This document shows, one piece after another, positions 47,214 to 58,139 of a DNA stretch of 64,000 bases (position 1 is the stretch's first letter; the number at the start of each line of letters is the position of its first letter). The stretch lies in the NCBI GenBank assembly GCA_001599755.1, contig BCHX01000004.1, positions 3,224,001 through 3,288,000 of the forward strand, read 5' to 3'. Under the pieces are notes generated by a model. The model searched no databases, had not been told where the DNA came from, and saw nothing but the letters and a program-made list of their open reading frames with translations. This DNA comes from Gliomastix tumulicola (lineage: Eukaryota > Ascomycota > Sordariomycetes > Hypocreales > Bionectriaceae). Both the position numbers and the translations under genes were made by a program.

Positions 47214-48072
47214 ACTGAAGTCAAACAGCGCTTCGCGCGCTTTCGTAACTCGGTAGAATGCTCGGGGTTCGAGAGAGAAATGTGTAGAGCGTCGATATGC
47301 AGGGTGCTGGAAGCTTCTTCACCCACGTATCTCTATGGAATTTTTTGAAAGATCGGTGGAGGTACGAATTGCTGGTACCTGGCCTGCAACCCCACTACAG
47401 CATGCGGCACACGGGCAAAGAAAAATTCCGGCGGGGACTATGCTGCCTATTTATTCTGTCAGCCTTTTGCCCCTTGAGGGCGACTTAAAAGTTATCACAA
47501 AAAACTAGTGGCTGGCGGTTAAGCTTTTCTGTCATCCACATACCCCTCTACCCCGCCAACACCGTGGCCCTGCCAGGGGACTGAAAACCCCAGAAAGGTT
47601 GTCAGTTTGCGTCCGCGGGTTCTATTCGCTACATTTTGCACTAATTTCATCGTGTATTGATAAGAGTATGTGATGTGTGACCTAGTAGACGTAAGGTGTC
47701 AATTTTATGATAAGATTTTGTGTACGTGTTCTTGACCTTGCTGTCGGTGCAGGCAGCCACACAAACCAGGATCTGTGGTTGTGTTTATGTCATCGATGCC
47801 CCGCCACTCCCCGCCTCAGACATCCAGTTAGACTCCTGAGGTTGCCGTGAGTCAACATATTGCTGCCCTTTCATCAGCAAGGGAAATTTCGCCTTATAAC
47901 GGATGAAAACTCGTAAACTTCTCGATCTGTTTTTTTACTACTACTATCTTTGCCAGAAGCTGACGCTTTACGAACTGTCGCTCATCTCACTCAAGCCAAC
48001 CAATAGACAGACTGATTGCTTGCTGTGGACAGCTAGCTCCCTAGTCGAACATCAGACCAGCCTTGAGACATC
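47214..48072. promoter_or_regulatory. Divergent promoter region CCT5/HBS1
   Basis: 859 bp between the two start codons. No clear element was recognised. The right part carries C/T-rich and TTTTT-containing 5' UTR-like sequence before the HBS1 ATG. Confidence 0.45.
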
Positions 48073-50703
48073 ATGGCTAGCCGTCACGTGGATGACTTTG
48101 ACGATGATGGGTTCGACGATGGTTACGATGAGGGTGGCTATGGAGACGGGGGAGGAGATGAGCTGAGCCCGGAGGACCAAGCCCAAATGGCCGAGGGCAC
48201 AGCTGCCGTACGGAAAGCGCTGGGTCCGGCGGCGAGCAAGGTCACTGTGGCACAAATACAGGATTCACTGTGGCACTACTATTACGATATCGACAAGACG
48301 GTGGCATACCTCACCAAGACATACATCGCTCCGGCTCCGGCACCAAAGCCAACGCCGAAGCCTGCCGCGAAGAAAGTACCGGAAGGTATGTCCAACATGT
48401 TTTCATGCTTCGAGCCCCACCACTTCATGCCGGGAGAAACATGGGCAAGGCATCGGCGTTCAGCAATATCGGGGAAGGCTTTCAGCTATGCCGACGACCA
48501 TGCCGACGATAGGGCACCTCTCACAACCTACGACTTTCTGAGTACACCGCCACCCAGGGGATCACTTAGTGCCTTGTTCTCCGACATGCCTTGGCTAGAC
48601 GTCCCAGAACACCGACAGACAGTTTTCATTGCGCCAGACCAACCCCGAGGGGGACTTCTTGGGGGTGGCGAGGGCGACCCTCCTATGACGAAACTGCAGA
48701 AGCTGGCTGCTGCTCGCAAGAAGAAGAGCGAGGAGAAAAAGGAAAACTCAAAGCCTAAGACTGTACAGGAGGGCATGAGAAAGCTTTCGATATCCGAGAA
48801 GGGGGATAAGGAGAGTGCCAATCAAAGTCTGCCCTCAGCCAAGCGCCAGAAGACGACCACCAAACCAGATGACGCCCAGAATCTTCCATCGCAGCCATCG
48901 ACAGCTCGACACGAACCAGAGAGCTTGTCAGACGAACTGGCAGTTGCAGCTTCTTCTGAGCAACTTTCGACAGCTGTTGCGTCTCCCGACAGCCAAAGCC
49001 CCGTCATATCTATGGCTGCCCCCTCGGCTTTTGCTCGAACGTTGATTGGCCCAGCCCTCGCCTCCCGTGTGAACAGGACACCGGAATTCTACCCAATGCC
49101 TTACACATCTTCTCCTTTATTCTCCCGCGCAAACTTTGATCAACCTAGTCCCGACGATATCGTACTTGCAGCTCAGGCCAAAGGTTCGAATTTCGCAAGG
49201 ACAAAGTAATGGCTAATTCTAATATCCTCTCCCCCAGCTGGCAAGAAGAACGCACCATCATCGGCCAAGCCCACCAAATCGAAGGAAGATACCGGAAAGA
49301 CTTCCAACGAAGAGGAAGCGACCGCTGGGGTCTCCAATCTGAAGATCAACGATGCGCCGCCTCCTAAAAGCAAGGGGCTCGACGTGATCAAGGAGTTTGA
49401 GAATAGCCCTAGTAAACGGAGTGTCAGCTTCGTTGTGGTTGGTAAGTTGATTCCATGCTGTTATCCGCATACGACATGCTAACATACACTCCCAGGACAC
49501 GTTGATGCTGGTAAGAGCACGTTGATGGGACGTCTTCTTCTAGAGCTCGAACATGTGGAGCAGCGAACTGTGGACAAATATCGCAGACAAGCCGAGAAGA
49601 CGGGGAAGCAGTCGTTCGCCTTTGCATGGGTCATGGACCAGCGAAGCGAGGAACGAGAACGCGGTGTAACCATTGACATCGCCACGAATTACTTCGAGAC
49701 GGACAAGACAAAGTTCACCATACTAGACGCGCCTGGGCACAAGGACTTTGTGCCAAACATGATTGCCGGCGCCAGCCAGGCCGACTTCGCTATCCTCGTT
49801 ATTGATGCCAACACCGGAGCGTACGAGAAGGGCCTCAAAGGGCAGACTCGGGAGCACGTACTGCTGTTACGCAGCATCGGCGTTCAGAGAGTGGTTGTTG
49901 CCGTCAACAAGTTGGACATGGTTGGATACTCGAAAGACAGATTCGACGAGATCACGCAAGAAGTCACTGGGTTCCTCCATGGACTGGGGTTCCAGGACAA
50001 GAACGTCAGCTTTGTTCCCATCTCAGGTCTGAACGGTGACAACATTATCCGGCCAATTGAAGATGAGGCTGCTTCTTGGTATAAGGGGGAGACTCTGATT
50101 GATGCGCTCGAAGCGTCAGGCCCATCTGTGGCGCGGGCTCTACGAAAGCCATTGAGAATGGCTATCTCTGAAGTTTTCCGGTCACAGCAGGGCACTGCAA
50201 CTATCTCCGGAAGGGTGGATTCTGGGACAATGCAGGTTGGAGATGTGCTTGTGGTGCAGCCAAGCGGGGAGACGGCTTACATCAAGTCTATCATTGTGGA
50301 CAAGGAGAACAAAGACTGGGCAGTGGCGGGCCAGAACGTCAGCATTGCCCTGACGAACATCGACCCCATCCATATCAGAGTGGGCGACATTCTGTGCCAT
50401 CCATCAGATCCTATCACCTGCGGTGACTCATTCACCATGAAGGCCATGGCATTCGATCATCTTTTGCCGTCGCCGGTGGACCTTCACCGTGGTCGACTTC
50501 ACGTGCCGGGACGGATCCAGACGATAGTGGCCAGTCTAGACAAAGCAACAGGACAGGTCATCAAAAAGAAGCCGAAGGTTGTTCAGCCGGGAGGAGTAGC
50601 AAGGGTCATTATTAAGCTTGAGTCCAGGGTTCCCCTCGAAGCTGGCCAGAGAGTTGTCATCCGGAGCGGTGGCGAGACAGTGGCTGCCGGGTTGATGGAG
50701 TAG
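48073..50703 (+). CDS. HBS1: Hbs1/Ski7-type translational GTPase (probable alternative splicing)
   Basis: An eRF3/eEF1A-like GTPase; Hbs1 with Dom34 rescues stalled ribosomes and feeds no-go decay, and its Ski7-like form bridges exosome and Ski complex. Long model: exons 48073-49183, 49238-49441 and 49496-50703 (840 residues). The HBS1 N-terminal domain (VTVAQIQDSLWHYYYDID) is near residues 57-75. A Ser/Lys-rich linker with SPDDIVLAAQAK follows, then GTPase motifs GHVDAGKST, DAPGHKD and NKLD and the eEF1A-like domains II-III. The first intron's donor at 49184 is GTTCGA, which is weak. A stronger GTATGT donor at 48386 in the same phase would splice to the same acceptor (49237) and give 574 residues, the size of yeast Hbs1. 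If neither is used, a stop at 49207-49209 ends a 378-residue protein without GTPase domains. The last intron (49442-49495) has a GTAAGT donor. Confidence 0.93.
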
Positions 50704-51727
50704 AGAGTCCAAGGGAAAGCAAAAAGGAGAGACAAGGCTGCGGCCACAGTATGCTAGAACTCCACAAAAAAATCGATAACTTAAAAAGCCTATTTTTAAC
50801 TATGGTAGCCGAGTCTTTGTTGCTGTGTCCTCAAGGCGGAGGTGAGGAGACGTCAGCCAGCATACAAAGACAGGGGCCTGAAGGGATCTGAGTTGAGATC
50901 AAGCCACATATCGAGTCAGCATTGTGAAAGCTTTGACTGGTGTCGGGGCGGCATGTGTGACTTCCGCCACTTTTTAGGAATGTAAGTTGAGGCGACGTCT
51001 GCGAACGAGTCGGTCGAGAATCTTCTCGAAACTGGATGCCGAAGGCTGATTCAAGACACGGAGCAAGTACCGCCAAATTCCCCCCTTCCCGCCTGCACAC
51101 GTGTCAATTAGCGAGGTTTGCAGAGTCATCCAATGAGTCTTCCGCTCGGAGCGACCCATGTCCTGCTCCGTGTCCTCATCTTGTATTTCTGCGGTGAAGG
51201 GCTGAAGGACAATGCGCTGTAGACGCTCGAGTCGGAGTGATTGTGTTTGGCCGGGGCTCTTGGCGTTGGAGAGCCGACACCGCCAAGCCGGCTGAGCAAA
51301 TCGCGTGCACTGTGCGGGGCTCTGGGGGCACACTGCCGATGAGAGCAGGGATTCCAGTAGCGGCAGCCGAAAATACAGTGCGTGGACAGTGCTAGCCTCA
51401 ACGAGGACCCCTGTCACGTGGGGCAGCCGCCAGGGGAGGTGGCGGCACCTGCTGGAAGCCCTGGAGGTGAAATCTGGCCTTTAGGCCATCTGGACACCTC
51501 GCATTTTTTGGACGGCCAGCCCGACTATTCATAAAGCTTCGGGACTGTGCATCCTGGGCTTCTTCTCTTCTTCCCACCTCCAAGATACCCCTCCCCCCAA
51601 TTCCTCACCACGACAAAGTCGCATCTCCTGCGCATCTCTCCCTCCCTCTTATATTATCGCTCCTTCTTTCCTTTCTTCGCAATTAGACGTTTTGATCAAT
51701 TGTTTGGCGGTCACATCTCACATCACA
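50704..51727. promoter_or_regulatory. KAR2 promoter region
   Basis: 1.0 kb between the HBS1 stop and KAR2 start. The last 180 bp are pyrimidine-rich (5' UTR). No complete UPR element was proven. A CACGTG box is listed separately. Confidence 0.5.
51415..51420. promoter_or_regulatory. CACGTG box upstream of KAR2 (possible bZIP/HLH or UPR-type site)
   Basis: The context is GTCACGTGGGG, 308 bp upstream of the KAR2 ATG. CACGTGG is close to the TACGTG/TGACGTGG cores bound by Hac1/XBP1-type bZIP factors and also suits bHLH factors. Assignment is only a suggestion. Confidence 0.3.
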
Positions 51728-53985
51728 ATGGCTCGCTCGTCGCGGAGTTCCCTGGCCCTGGGCCTGGGACTCTTTGCCTGGATCGCCCTCCTCTTCTCTC
51801 CCCTGGCTATGGTTCAACCCGCCATGGCTGACGACTCTGACAACCTCGGCACCGTCATTGGTATTGTAAGTCGTTGATCTGGCGAGAGCAAGAAGTGGCT
51901 GGGCTGGTTGGTGGCAGGCAGGCAGAGGCTAACGAAGAACCCCGCAGGATCTGGGAACCACGTACTCTTGCGTCGGTGTGATGCAGAAGGGCAAGGTTGA
52001 GATTCTTGTAAACGACCAGGGTAACCGAATTACGCCGTCATACGTGGCCTTCACGGAGGAGGAACGTCTTGTCGGTGACTCCGCCAAGAACCAGGCCGCG
52101 GCGAACCCTTACAACACCATCTACGATGTCAAGTAAGCAGCCCCGTGAACAGACTTGCAGTTGAGAAGCGAGCATGCGCTAACAGGCTTCCTAGGCGTCT
52201 GATCGGTCGCAAGTTCAAGGAGCAGGATGTCCAGTCCGACATCAAGCACTTCCCCTACAAGGTCATTGACAAGGACGGCAAGCCCGTCGTTCAGGTCGAG
52301 GTCTCCGGATCCAAGAAGCAGTTCACCCCCGAGGAGGTGTCTGCCATGATCCTCGGAAAGATGAAGGAGGTCGCCGAGTCCTACCTCGGTAAGAAGGTCA
52401 CCCACGCCGTTGTCACGGTCCCAGCCTACTTCAACGTAAGTTTCTACCAACACGACTAAAAAGGATTTCTTGGACTGCGACCCTAACCCCTCTCTCAGGA
52501 CAACCAACGTCAGGCCACCAAGGACGCCGGTATCATTGCCGGTCTCAACGTCCTCCGTATCGTCAACGAGCCCACCGCCGCCGCCATCGCCTACGGCCTG
52601 GACAAGACCGATGGTGAGCGCCAGATCATTGTCTACGATCTTGGTGGTGGTACCTTCGATGTCTCCCTGCTCTCCATCGACGAGGGTGTTTTCGAGGTCC
52701 TGGCCACCGCTGGTGACACCCATCTTGGTGGTGAGGATTTCGACCAGCGCGTCATCAACCACTTCGCCAAGCAGTACAACAAGAAGAACGGCGTCGACGT
52801 CACCAAGGACGCCAAGGCCATGGGCAAGCTCAAGCGTGAGGCCGAGAAGGCCAAGCGAACCCTCTCTTCCCAGATCAACACCCGCATCGAGATCGAGGCT
52901 TTCTTCGAGGGCAACGACTTCTCCGAGACCCTGTCCCGCGCCAAGTTCGAGGAACTCAACATGGATCTCTTCAAGAAGACCCTCAAGCCCGTTGAGCAGG
53001 TCCTCAAGGACGCCAACGTCAAGAAGTCCGAGATTGACGACATCGTCCTCGTCGGTGGCTCCACCCGTATCCCCATCGTCCAGAGCCTCATTGAGGAGTT
53101 CTTCGGTGGCAAGAAGGCTTCCAAGGGCATCAACCCCGACGAGGCCGTCGCGTTCGGTGCCTCCGTCCAGGCTGGTGTCCTTTCCGGCGAGGAGGGTACG
53201 GCTGATGTCGTGCTCATGGACGTCAACCCGTTGACTCTGGGTATCGAGACGACCGGCGGAGTGATGACCAAGCTTATCCCCCGTAACACGCCCATCCCCA
53301 CGCGCAAGAGCCAGATCTTCTCTACTGCGGCCGACAACCAGCCCGTGGTCCTGATCCAGGTGTTCGAGGGCGAGCGCTCGATGACCAAGGACAACAACAT
53401 CCTCGGCAAGTTCGAGCTCACCGGCATCCCCCCTGCCCCCCGTGGCGTTCCCCAGATCGAGGTCTCGTTCGAGCTCGACGCCAACGGTATCCTCAAGGTC
53501 TCTGCCCACGACAAGGGCACCGGCAAGCAGGAGTCCATCACCATCACCAACGACAAGGGCCGCCTCACCCAGGAGGAGATTGACCGCATGGTCGCCGAGG
53601 CCGAGAAGTACGCCGAGGAGGACAAGGCTACCCGTGAGCGCATTGAGGCTCGCAACGGTCTTGAGAACTACGCCTTCAGCCTGAAGAACCAGGTCAACGA
53701 CGAGGAGGGTCTTGGTGGCAAGATTGACGACGAGGACAAGGAGACTGTAAGTTCACCCGATACCCACAATGACACAAGGCCAGTAACTAACACGATGTAC
53801 AGCTCCTGGAGGCCGTCAAGGAGACGACCGAGTGGCTCGAGGAGAACAGCGCTGACGCCACCGCCGAGGACTTCGAGGAGCAGAAGGAGAAGCTCTCGAA
53901 CGTCGCGTACCCCATCACGTCCAAGATGTACCAGGGCGCGGCTGGCGGCGACGAGGAGGAGGGCTCTTTCCACGACGAGCTGTAA
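51728..53985 (+). CDS. KAR2: ER Hsp70 chaperone BiP (Kar2)
   Basis: An ATP-dependent chaperone of the ER lumen: translocation, folding, unfolded-protein sensing and ERAD. Five exons: 51728-51865, 51948-52132, 52195-52435, 52499-53746 and 53803-53985 (introns 82, 62, 63 and 56 bp, all GT-AG). The product is 664 residues, the usual length. A signal peptide covers about residues 1-33 (hydrophobic ALGLGLFAWIALLFSP, Ala-x-Ala-type end at PAMA). Hsp70 signatures are IGIDLGTTYSCVGV, IIVYDLGGGTFDVSLL and IVLVGGSTRIP. The substrate-binding domain follows, and the C-terminus is HDEL, the retrieval signal. Start ATG 51728 is the first one giving the signal peptide; an upstream in-frame ATG (51692) would put a polar extension before it. 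Expression is expected to rise under ER stress, but a UPR element is not certain. It follows HBS1 in the same direction. Confidence 0.98.
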
Positions 53986-54745
53986 AGTGTTATAGATATC
54001 ACCGGATGACGGGACAAAAAAGTAAAACGACCAGACTTAAAGATGATCACGGTGTTACTGGGGGCTACGGCGCAATGAGATTTAATTGTTTATTAATCTA
54101 CAACTTGGCTTGTACATGTAACGTCGGGTGTGCCGAATAGCTCTCCAGTGCTGTGGAATAAAGATGTTAGACTTGAGAGATATTATGTGAATTGGCCTGT
54201 GCTACCGTGAGCAATGGAGTGCTATCAGTGAACGTGAAGGGCAATTGGACAATAACCGTCACCATCCGCCTGGCTCTTGGTGTGAGAAATTAGGTAGGCA
54301 GGTCATTTATCTTGCCCGCCTACCCGGTCCAGATTCCTCATACCCTTGAAGCCCCTCGCCATACTCCTCAGCGTTGTCCTGAGGTACTGACTGAGGTGCG
54401 ATTTTCTACCTGCTTTATTTTCACAACGCTCGTTTGTTTGCGCACCTTCCTCCAGCCAGTTTAACCAGCGCACCTTCCCTCGTCTCGTCACCAATCTCAA
54501 CTCAGCTCAATATCTTCAACGCCTTCGGACCTCTCGCTCTCTCTTCCAGTGTCCTCTAATTACCTCTTTATCCTTTCGGAGCTCGCTTAAGCACATCCTC
54601 ATTGCACAACCCCCATAGATATGTAGTGGGATCCAGTGTCGCTCACCACGCTCCTCTGCAGACCGCATCTCTGCATTTCTTTCCTCTTCCCTATCCTTCT
54701 ACGCCTACAAGCATCATCTTACTTTGCCTTACCTATCGTGCCATC
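53986..54745. other. Intergenic: KAR2 3' UTR and next gene's promoter
   Basis: 760 bp without a gene. The part from about 54480 to 54745 is C/T-rich, as in a fungal promoter/5' UTR. Confidence 0.6.
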
Positions 54746-56035
54746 ATGGGCGCATCGAACAAGCGCAAACGCCATCGCGATCATGGCGACTCAGACGACG
54801 ACTACGACCCGTCTCCCCAGTTTCACGATGCCGTCCGAGATTTCTTTGACGAGGGCCTCGACGCGCCGCGCTGCGGCAGGAAGGAACCCAAGAGAATCTT
54901 CCAGAAGATGAAGACCGCTGTGGTCGACTATCTCGCAGCGTGCAGAGACCGCGGTGTCAAGGCGGCCCCGCGGATCTCCGTGACATTCGCCGAGGGTGAG
55001 AAGTCGCAGACGCCCGTGCCGCGTCCGCCTGCTGGGTTCAACTTGAGCAAGAGAGCCGAGCAGGCGCTGAGGCAGACGCGGACGTCTGAGGAGTTTCTAC
55101 CCATGCTTGATCAGATCATGATCACGGCGGAGGAGAAGAAGCTCAAGAAGGCAAAACCCCAGGAGCAGTTGGTCAAGAAGCCAAAGCAGCGGACCGCTTC
55201 CATCAAACTGGTCCGGAGTCAAAGAGCAGCCGAATCGGCCGTTGAGCCGGTGGTGGCAAGCAGAGAGAACGAAGCTCCAGCACCCGATACTGCGGAGAAT
55301 CATCGAAATATGCCAGTCGCGACTCCCGGGCAAGTGCCGAGGAGAATGATTCGTCTGAAGAGGACGAAGAGCAAGGACTCGACCACCACTGAGCAAATCG
55401 ACCGCCCTCAGACGTCCATGCCGGCTGCTGACAAAACTTCCGACCCTGAGACAGCTTCTGCGGGAGACATCCCAGCGCCTGTGGTTCACCATCAAGAATC
55501 TGCTCCAAAACCAAACGATATGGCTTCTGATAAGAGCCGGGATTCCGGGTATCGATCTGATGACACAGACGACTCTCAGTGCGACGCACCTCCCTCAGCG
55601 GGCACCCAGACTTCGTCTGCGGAATCAACTGAGTACAAACCTATTTCTGAGCGCACAAGAGGCATCCTCAGCCAAGCTGGCCAACTCAACGTGGACCTTG
55701 CCAAGATTCCAGCAGCCAAGTGGCAAATGTACTCGTCCAAGCTGCTTGCTTTCTGCGAAACCAATGACATCGAGACGATGAGCTTTGAGAAGCGGATGCA
55801 AAGGATCAAGAGAATAATCTATCTCAAGGAGGAGGAGGACGTCATTGCGTCGGGCGAGTGGGACAGATTGGCAGGCGTCGCTCGCATCTGCGTTTGTCTT
55901 AGAGAGATGACGGGCTCGGACGATGCTGTTGACGCGCAGCAGACAGACAGATGGCTGGGCAGGCATCTGAAGGATATTCACTGGCTGAAGAACATCTTGG
56001 GAGTTAGAAGAGAGGCTCTGGAGTGCGAGGTTTGA
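54746..56035 (+). CDS. Hypothetical nuclear-looking protein, 429 aa
   Basis: Not recognised. A single exon from ATG 54746 to TGA 56033-56035. The frame is open further upstream, but those residues look like translated UTR, and ATG 54746 has a good context. The N-terminus is basic (NKRKRHRDH) and may act as a nuclear signal. It is followed by an acidic stretch and a short predicted helical segment (FHDAVRDFFDEGL, RIFQKMKTAVVDYLAACRDRG). The middle (about 130-300) is Lys/Ser/Pro-rich and probably disordered. The C-terminal 120 residues look folded and helical (RTRGILSQAGQLNVDL, WQMYSSKLLAFCE, RIKRIIYLKEEED, RWLGRHLKDIHWLK). No cysteine motif, signal peptide or membrane span. It might be a chromatin or transcription-associated protein, but nothing proves that. 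It lies between KAR2 and the DUF2461 gene, all on the plus strand. Confidence 0.8.
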   Translation: MGASNKRKRHRDHGDSDDDYDPSPQFHDAVRDFFDEGLDAPRCGRKEPKRIFQKMKTAVVDYLAACRDRGVKAAPRISVTFAEGEKSQTPVPRPPAGFNLSKRAEQALRQTRTSEEFLPMLDQIMITAEEKKLKKAKPQEQLVKKPKQRTASIKLVRSQRAAESAVEPVVASRENEAPAPDTAENHRNMPVATPGQVPRRMIRLKRTKSKDSTTTEQIDRPQTSMPAADKTSDPETASAGDIPAPVVHHQESAPKPNDMASDKSRDSGYRSDDTDDSQCDAPPSAGTQTSSAESTEYKPISERTRGILSQAGQLNVDLAKIPAAKWQMYSSKLLAFCETNDIETMSFEKRMQRIKRIIYLKEEEDVIASGEWDRLAGVARICVCLREMTGSDDAVDAQQTDRWLGRHLKDIHWLKNILGVRREALECEV

Positions 56036-56447
56036 CTAGGTTAGGTGTTCAAGGCGTTTGGGCTTTCATGCGGTATCTCTCATCGTATCTAGGGGGCCAA
56101 GCTTGGCTCAAGGGTCGGATTTTTGGGAGTTTATTATCTTCGATGGGAGGTGAGATGGGAGCAATCATGGGAATTTTTTTAATTTTTTTTTATTTTTTCT
56201 TAGTACAGTCGTGGATGCTGAACATTGCTCAAGATCTGATGTTTGTGCCAAGGTGACAGATGAGAAGCACGTGACATCGCGTCTCAGGAATTAGCGCTCG
56301 GACGCGCTTCCTTCCCACGCGTGCTGGCTGAATTCCGATGACGACATGATTGATTCTCCTCGACACGTTCCTGACAGACGTAACACTGCGTAAGACTACC
56401 ACTCATCTTGCGTAGGACAAACCCGACTTGGCCCCTCGCACAAAACC
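56036..56447. other. Intergenic, promoter of DUF2461 gene
   Basis: 412 bp, with a T-rich tract at 56175-56200 and a CACGTGAC sequence at 56267-56274, about 175 bp upstream of the next ATG. Confidence 0.55.
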
Positions 56448-57950
56448 ATGGCCCAAAAACGCACCGCATCGGAAGCGGTCGCTGCAGCAGCACCCGCAGG
56501 CCGTCGCCGCTCTGGGCGAATCTCCAGCACGCCCAAGAAGAGCCTCTACTTCGAGGCCTCGGACGACGATACCTCGGACAGAGACAGCCAGCCACCAAAG
56601 AAGCGCGGCCGGCCGCGGGCTTCCAAGCACGAGCCTGATGATCAGTATGAAGAGGAGGAGGAGGAGGAGGACAACGCCGAGGTTGATGACGAGGCAGACG
56701 CAGAGGATGACTCTGAGGCGCAGCAGGAGGAGCAGGATGATGACGACGACGACGGCGACGGCGATGACAGCGCTGATGACGAGAATGCGCGGCCCAGAGT
56801 CAAGGTCCTGCCTCTTGAGAAGATGCGCGACGCGGGCGGGGTTGAGTACGAGGAGAAGAGGCTGCACAAGAACACGCTGCTGTTTCTCCGGGATCTCAAG
56901 GCCAACAATCTGAGGTCTTGGCTGAAGTGTGAGTAGTAGTAGCACAGGGACTCTCGACTCGATTTAACCCCAATGAGGTCTGATGGGAGAGTGGGCTGAT
57001 TATCTGCTTCGCCCACAGCACACGATGGAGAGTACAGACGCGCATTGAAGGACTGGCATTCGTTCGTGGAAGAGACGACAATGACCATCATCGACGTCGA
57101 CGAGACCATCCCCGAGCTGCCCGTCAAGGACGTCAGTTTCCGCATCCACCGGGACATCCGCTTCAGCAAGGACCCGACGCCATACAAGGTAAGACTTGGT
57201 CCCCCCCTTCCCCAGCCCTCCTATCACGGGGATGTATCGGCCCACTGACGCCACCACCACCAACGTGAAGCCGCACTTCTCAGCCGCCTTCTCCCGCACG
57301 GGACGCAAAGGCCCGTACGCGTGCTACTACATCCACTGCGAACCCAAGCAGTCCTTCATCGGCGGCGGCCTGTGGTGTCCCGAGCGCGATCACCTCGCCA
57401 AGCTGCGACGGAGCATCGACAGACACCCGGCTCGCTGGCGGGAGGCGCTCAACACGCCCGACTTCAAGCGTGTCTTCTACCCCGGCGTCAAGCCCAACGC
57501 AGACGACGACAAGGTCATCCAGTCCTTCTTGGAGTCGAACAAGTCCAATGCGCTCAAGAAGCGACCCCAGGNTNNCCCNCCNACCCCCCCCCCCCCCCTT
57601 GTTGTCACAATGTAGAGAGCCTCCCCCATTCTCACAGTCAAGTCTAGGGTTATGATCCTACGCATCGTGATATCAAGCTTCTTTGTCTTCGGAATTTTAC
57701 CGTCATGCGCAAGCTCGACGACGACATCTTCTACAACGACGATGCGCAGGAAAAAATCGCAGAAGTCATGCGGGGGCTGCTACCATTTGTGAGTACATGC
57801 CATCCAGACACATGCCCCCCCTGGTACTCCGAGGCGTCTCTGACATAGGAATAGATCACGTTCCTCAATCGCATCGTGATGCCAGACCCGAGCTTGGACG
57901 AGGACAGCAGCAGCGAAGAAGAAGAAGATCAAGAAGATCAAGAAGAGTGA
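56448..57950 (+). CDS. DUF2461 family protein with acidic N-terminal tail
   Basis: A conserved protein family of unknown biochemical role, found in fungi and bacteria. Five exons: 56448-56928, 57019-57188, 57271-57570, 57648-57788 and 57855-57950 (introns 90, 82, 77 and 66 bp), giving 395 residues. The third intron carries Ns and a C15 run (57571-57598), so its donor is partly hidden; the exon end at 57570 and restart at 57648 (GYDP) are inferred from frame and family reading. Residues 1-130 are disordered: a basic/Ser part with KKRGRPRASK (AT-hook-like), then a long Asp/Glu run. Family segments begin at EKRLHKNTLLFLRDLKANNLRSWLK (about 137 on), then the GRKGPYACYYIH and GGGLWCPERDHL motifs. 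The C-terminus is acidic (SSSEEEEDQEDQEE). The gene converges with the nuclease gene (189 bp between stops). Confidence 0.88.
57571..57598. other. Assembly ambiguity (Ns) within an intron of the DUF2461 gene
   Basis: Five Ns mix with C runs and a C15 stretch; the splice donor of intron 3 lies within this stretch and cannot be read. Confidence 0.85.
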
Positions 57951-58139
57951 TCGCATTCGCCGTGCGGCCAAGCGAAGCAATTTAGGTTACGCACAATGAG
58001 GATGAGCTGGGACTCGCAAGTTGTCATTAAATTTCTAACATTTCCATTGATCCTTGTATCGCTTCATTCCATGCCATACATATGTCATACACAAGTTATA
58101 AAGAGCACATAAATCCGGCCAGTCTATTCTATCCATTTT

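Noticed and set aside
50974..51417. 147-codon minus-strand frame between HBS1 and KAR2
   Set aside because: It begins with GTG, lies in the KAR2 promoter and has no recognisable family; weak chance of a small gene remains.
52121..53509. 462-codon minus-strand frame opposite KAR2
   Set aside because: Antisense frames of this length are a known by-product of Hsp70 codon usage. The plus strand encodes a complete, spliced BiP, and the antisense product is Leu/Gly/Asp-rich with no domain.
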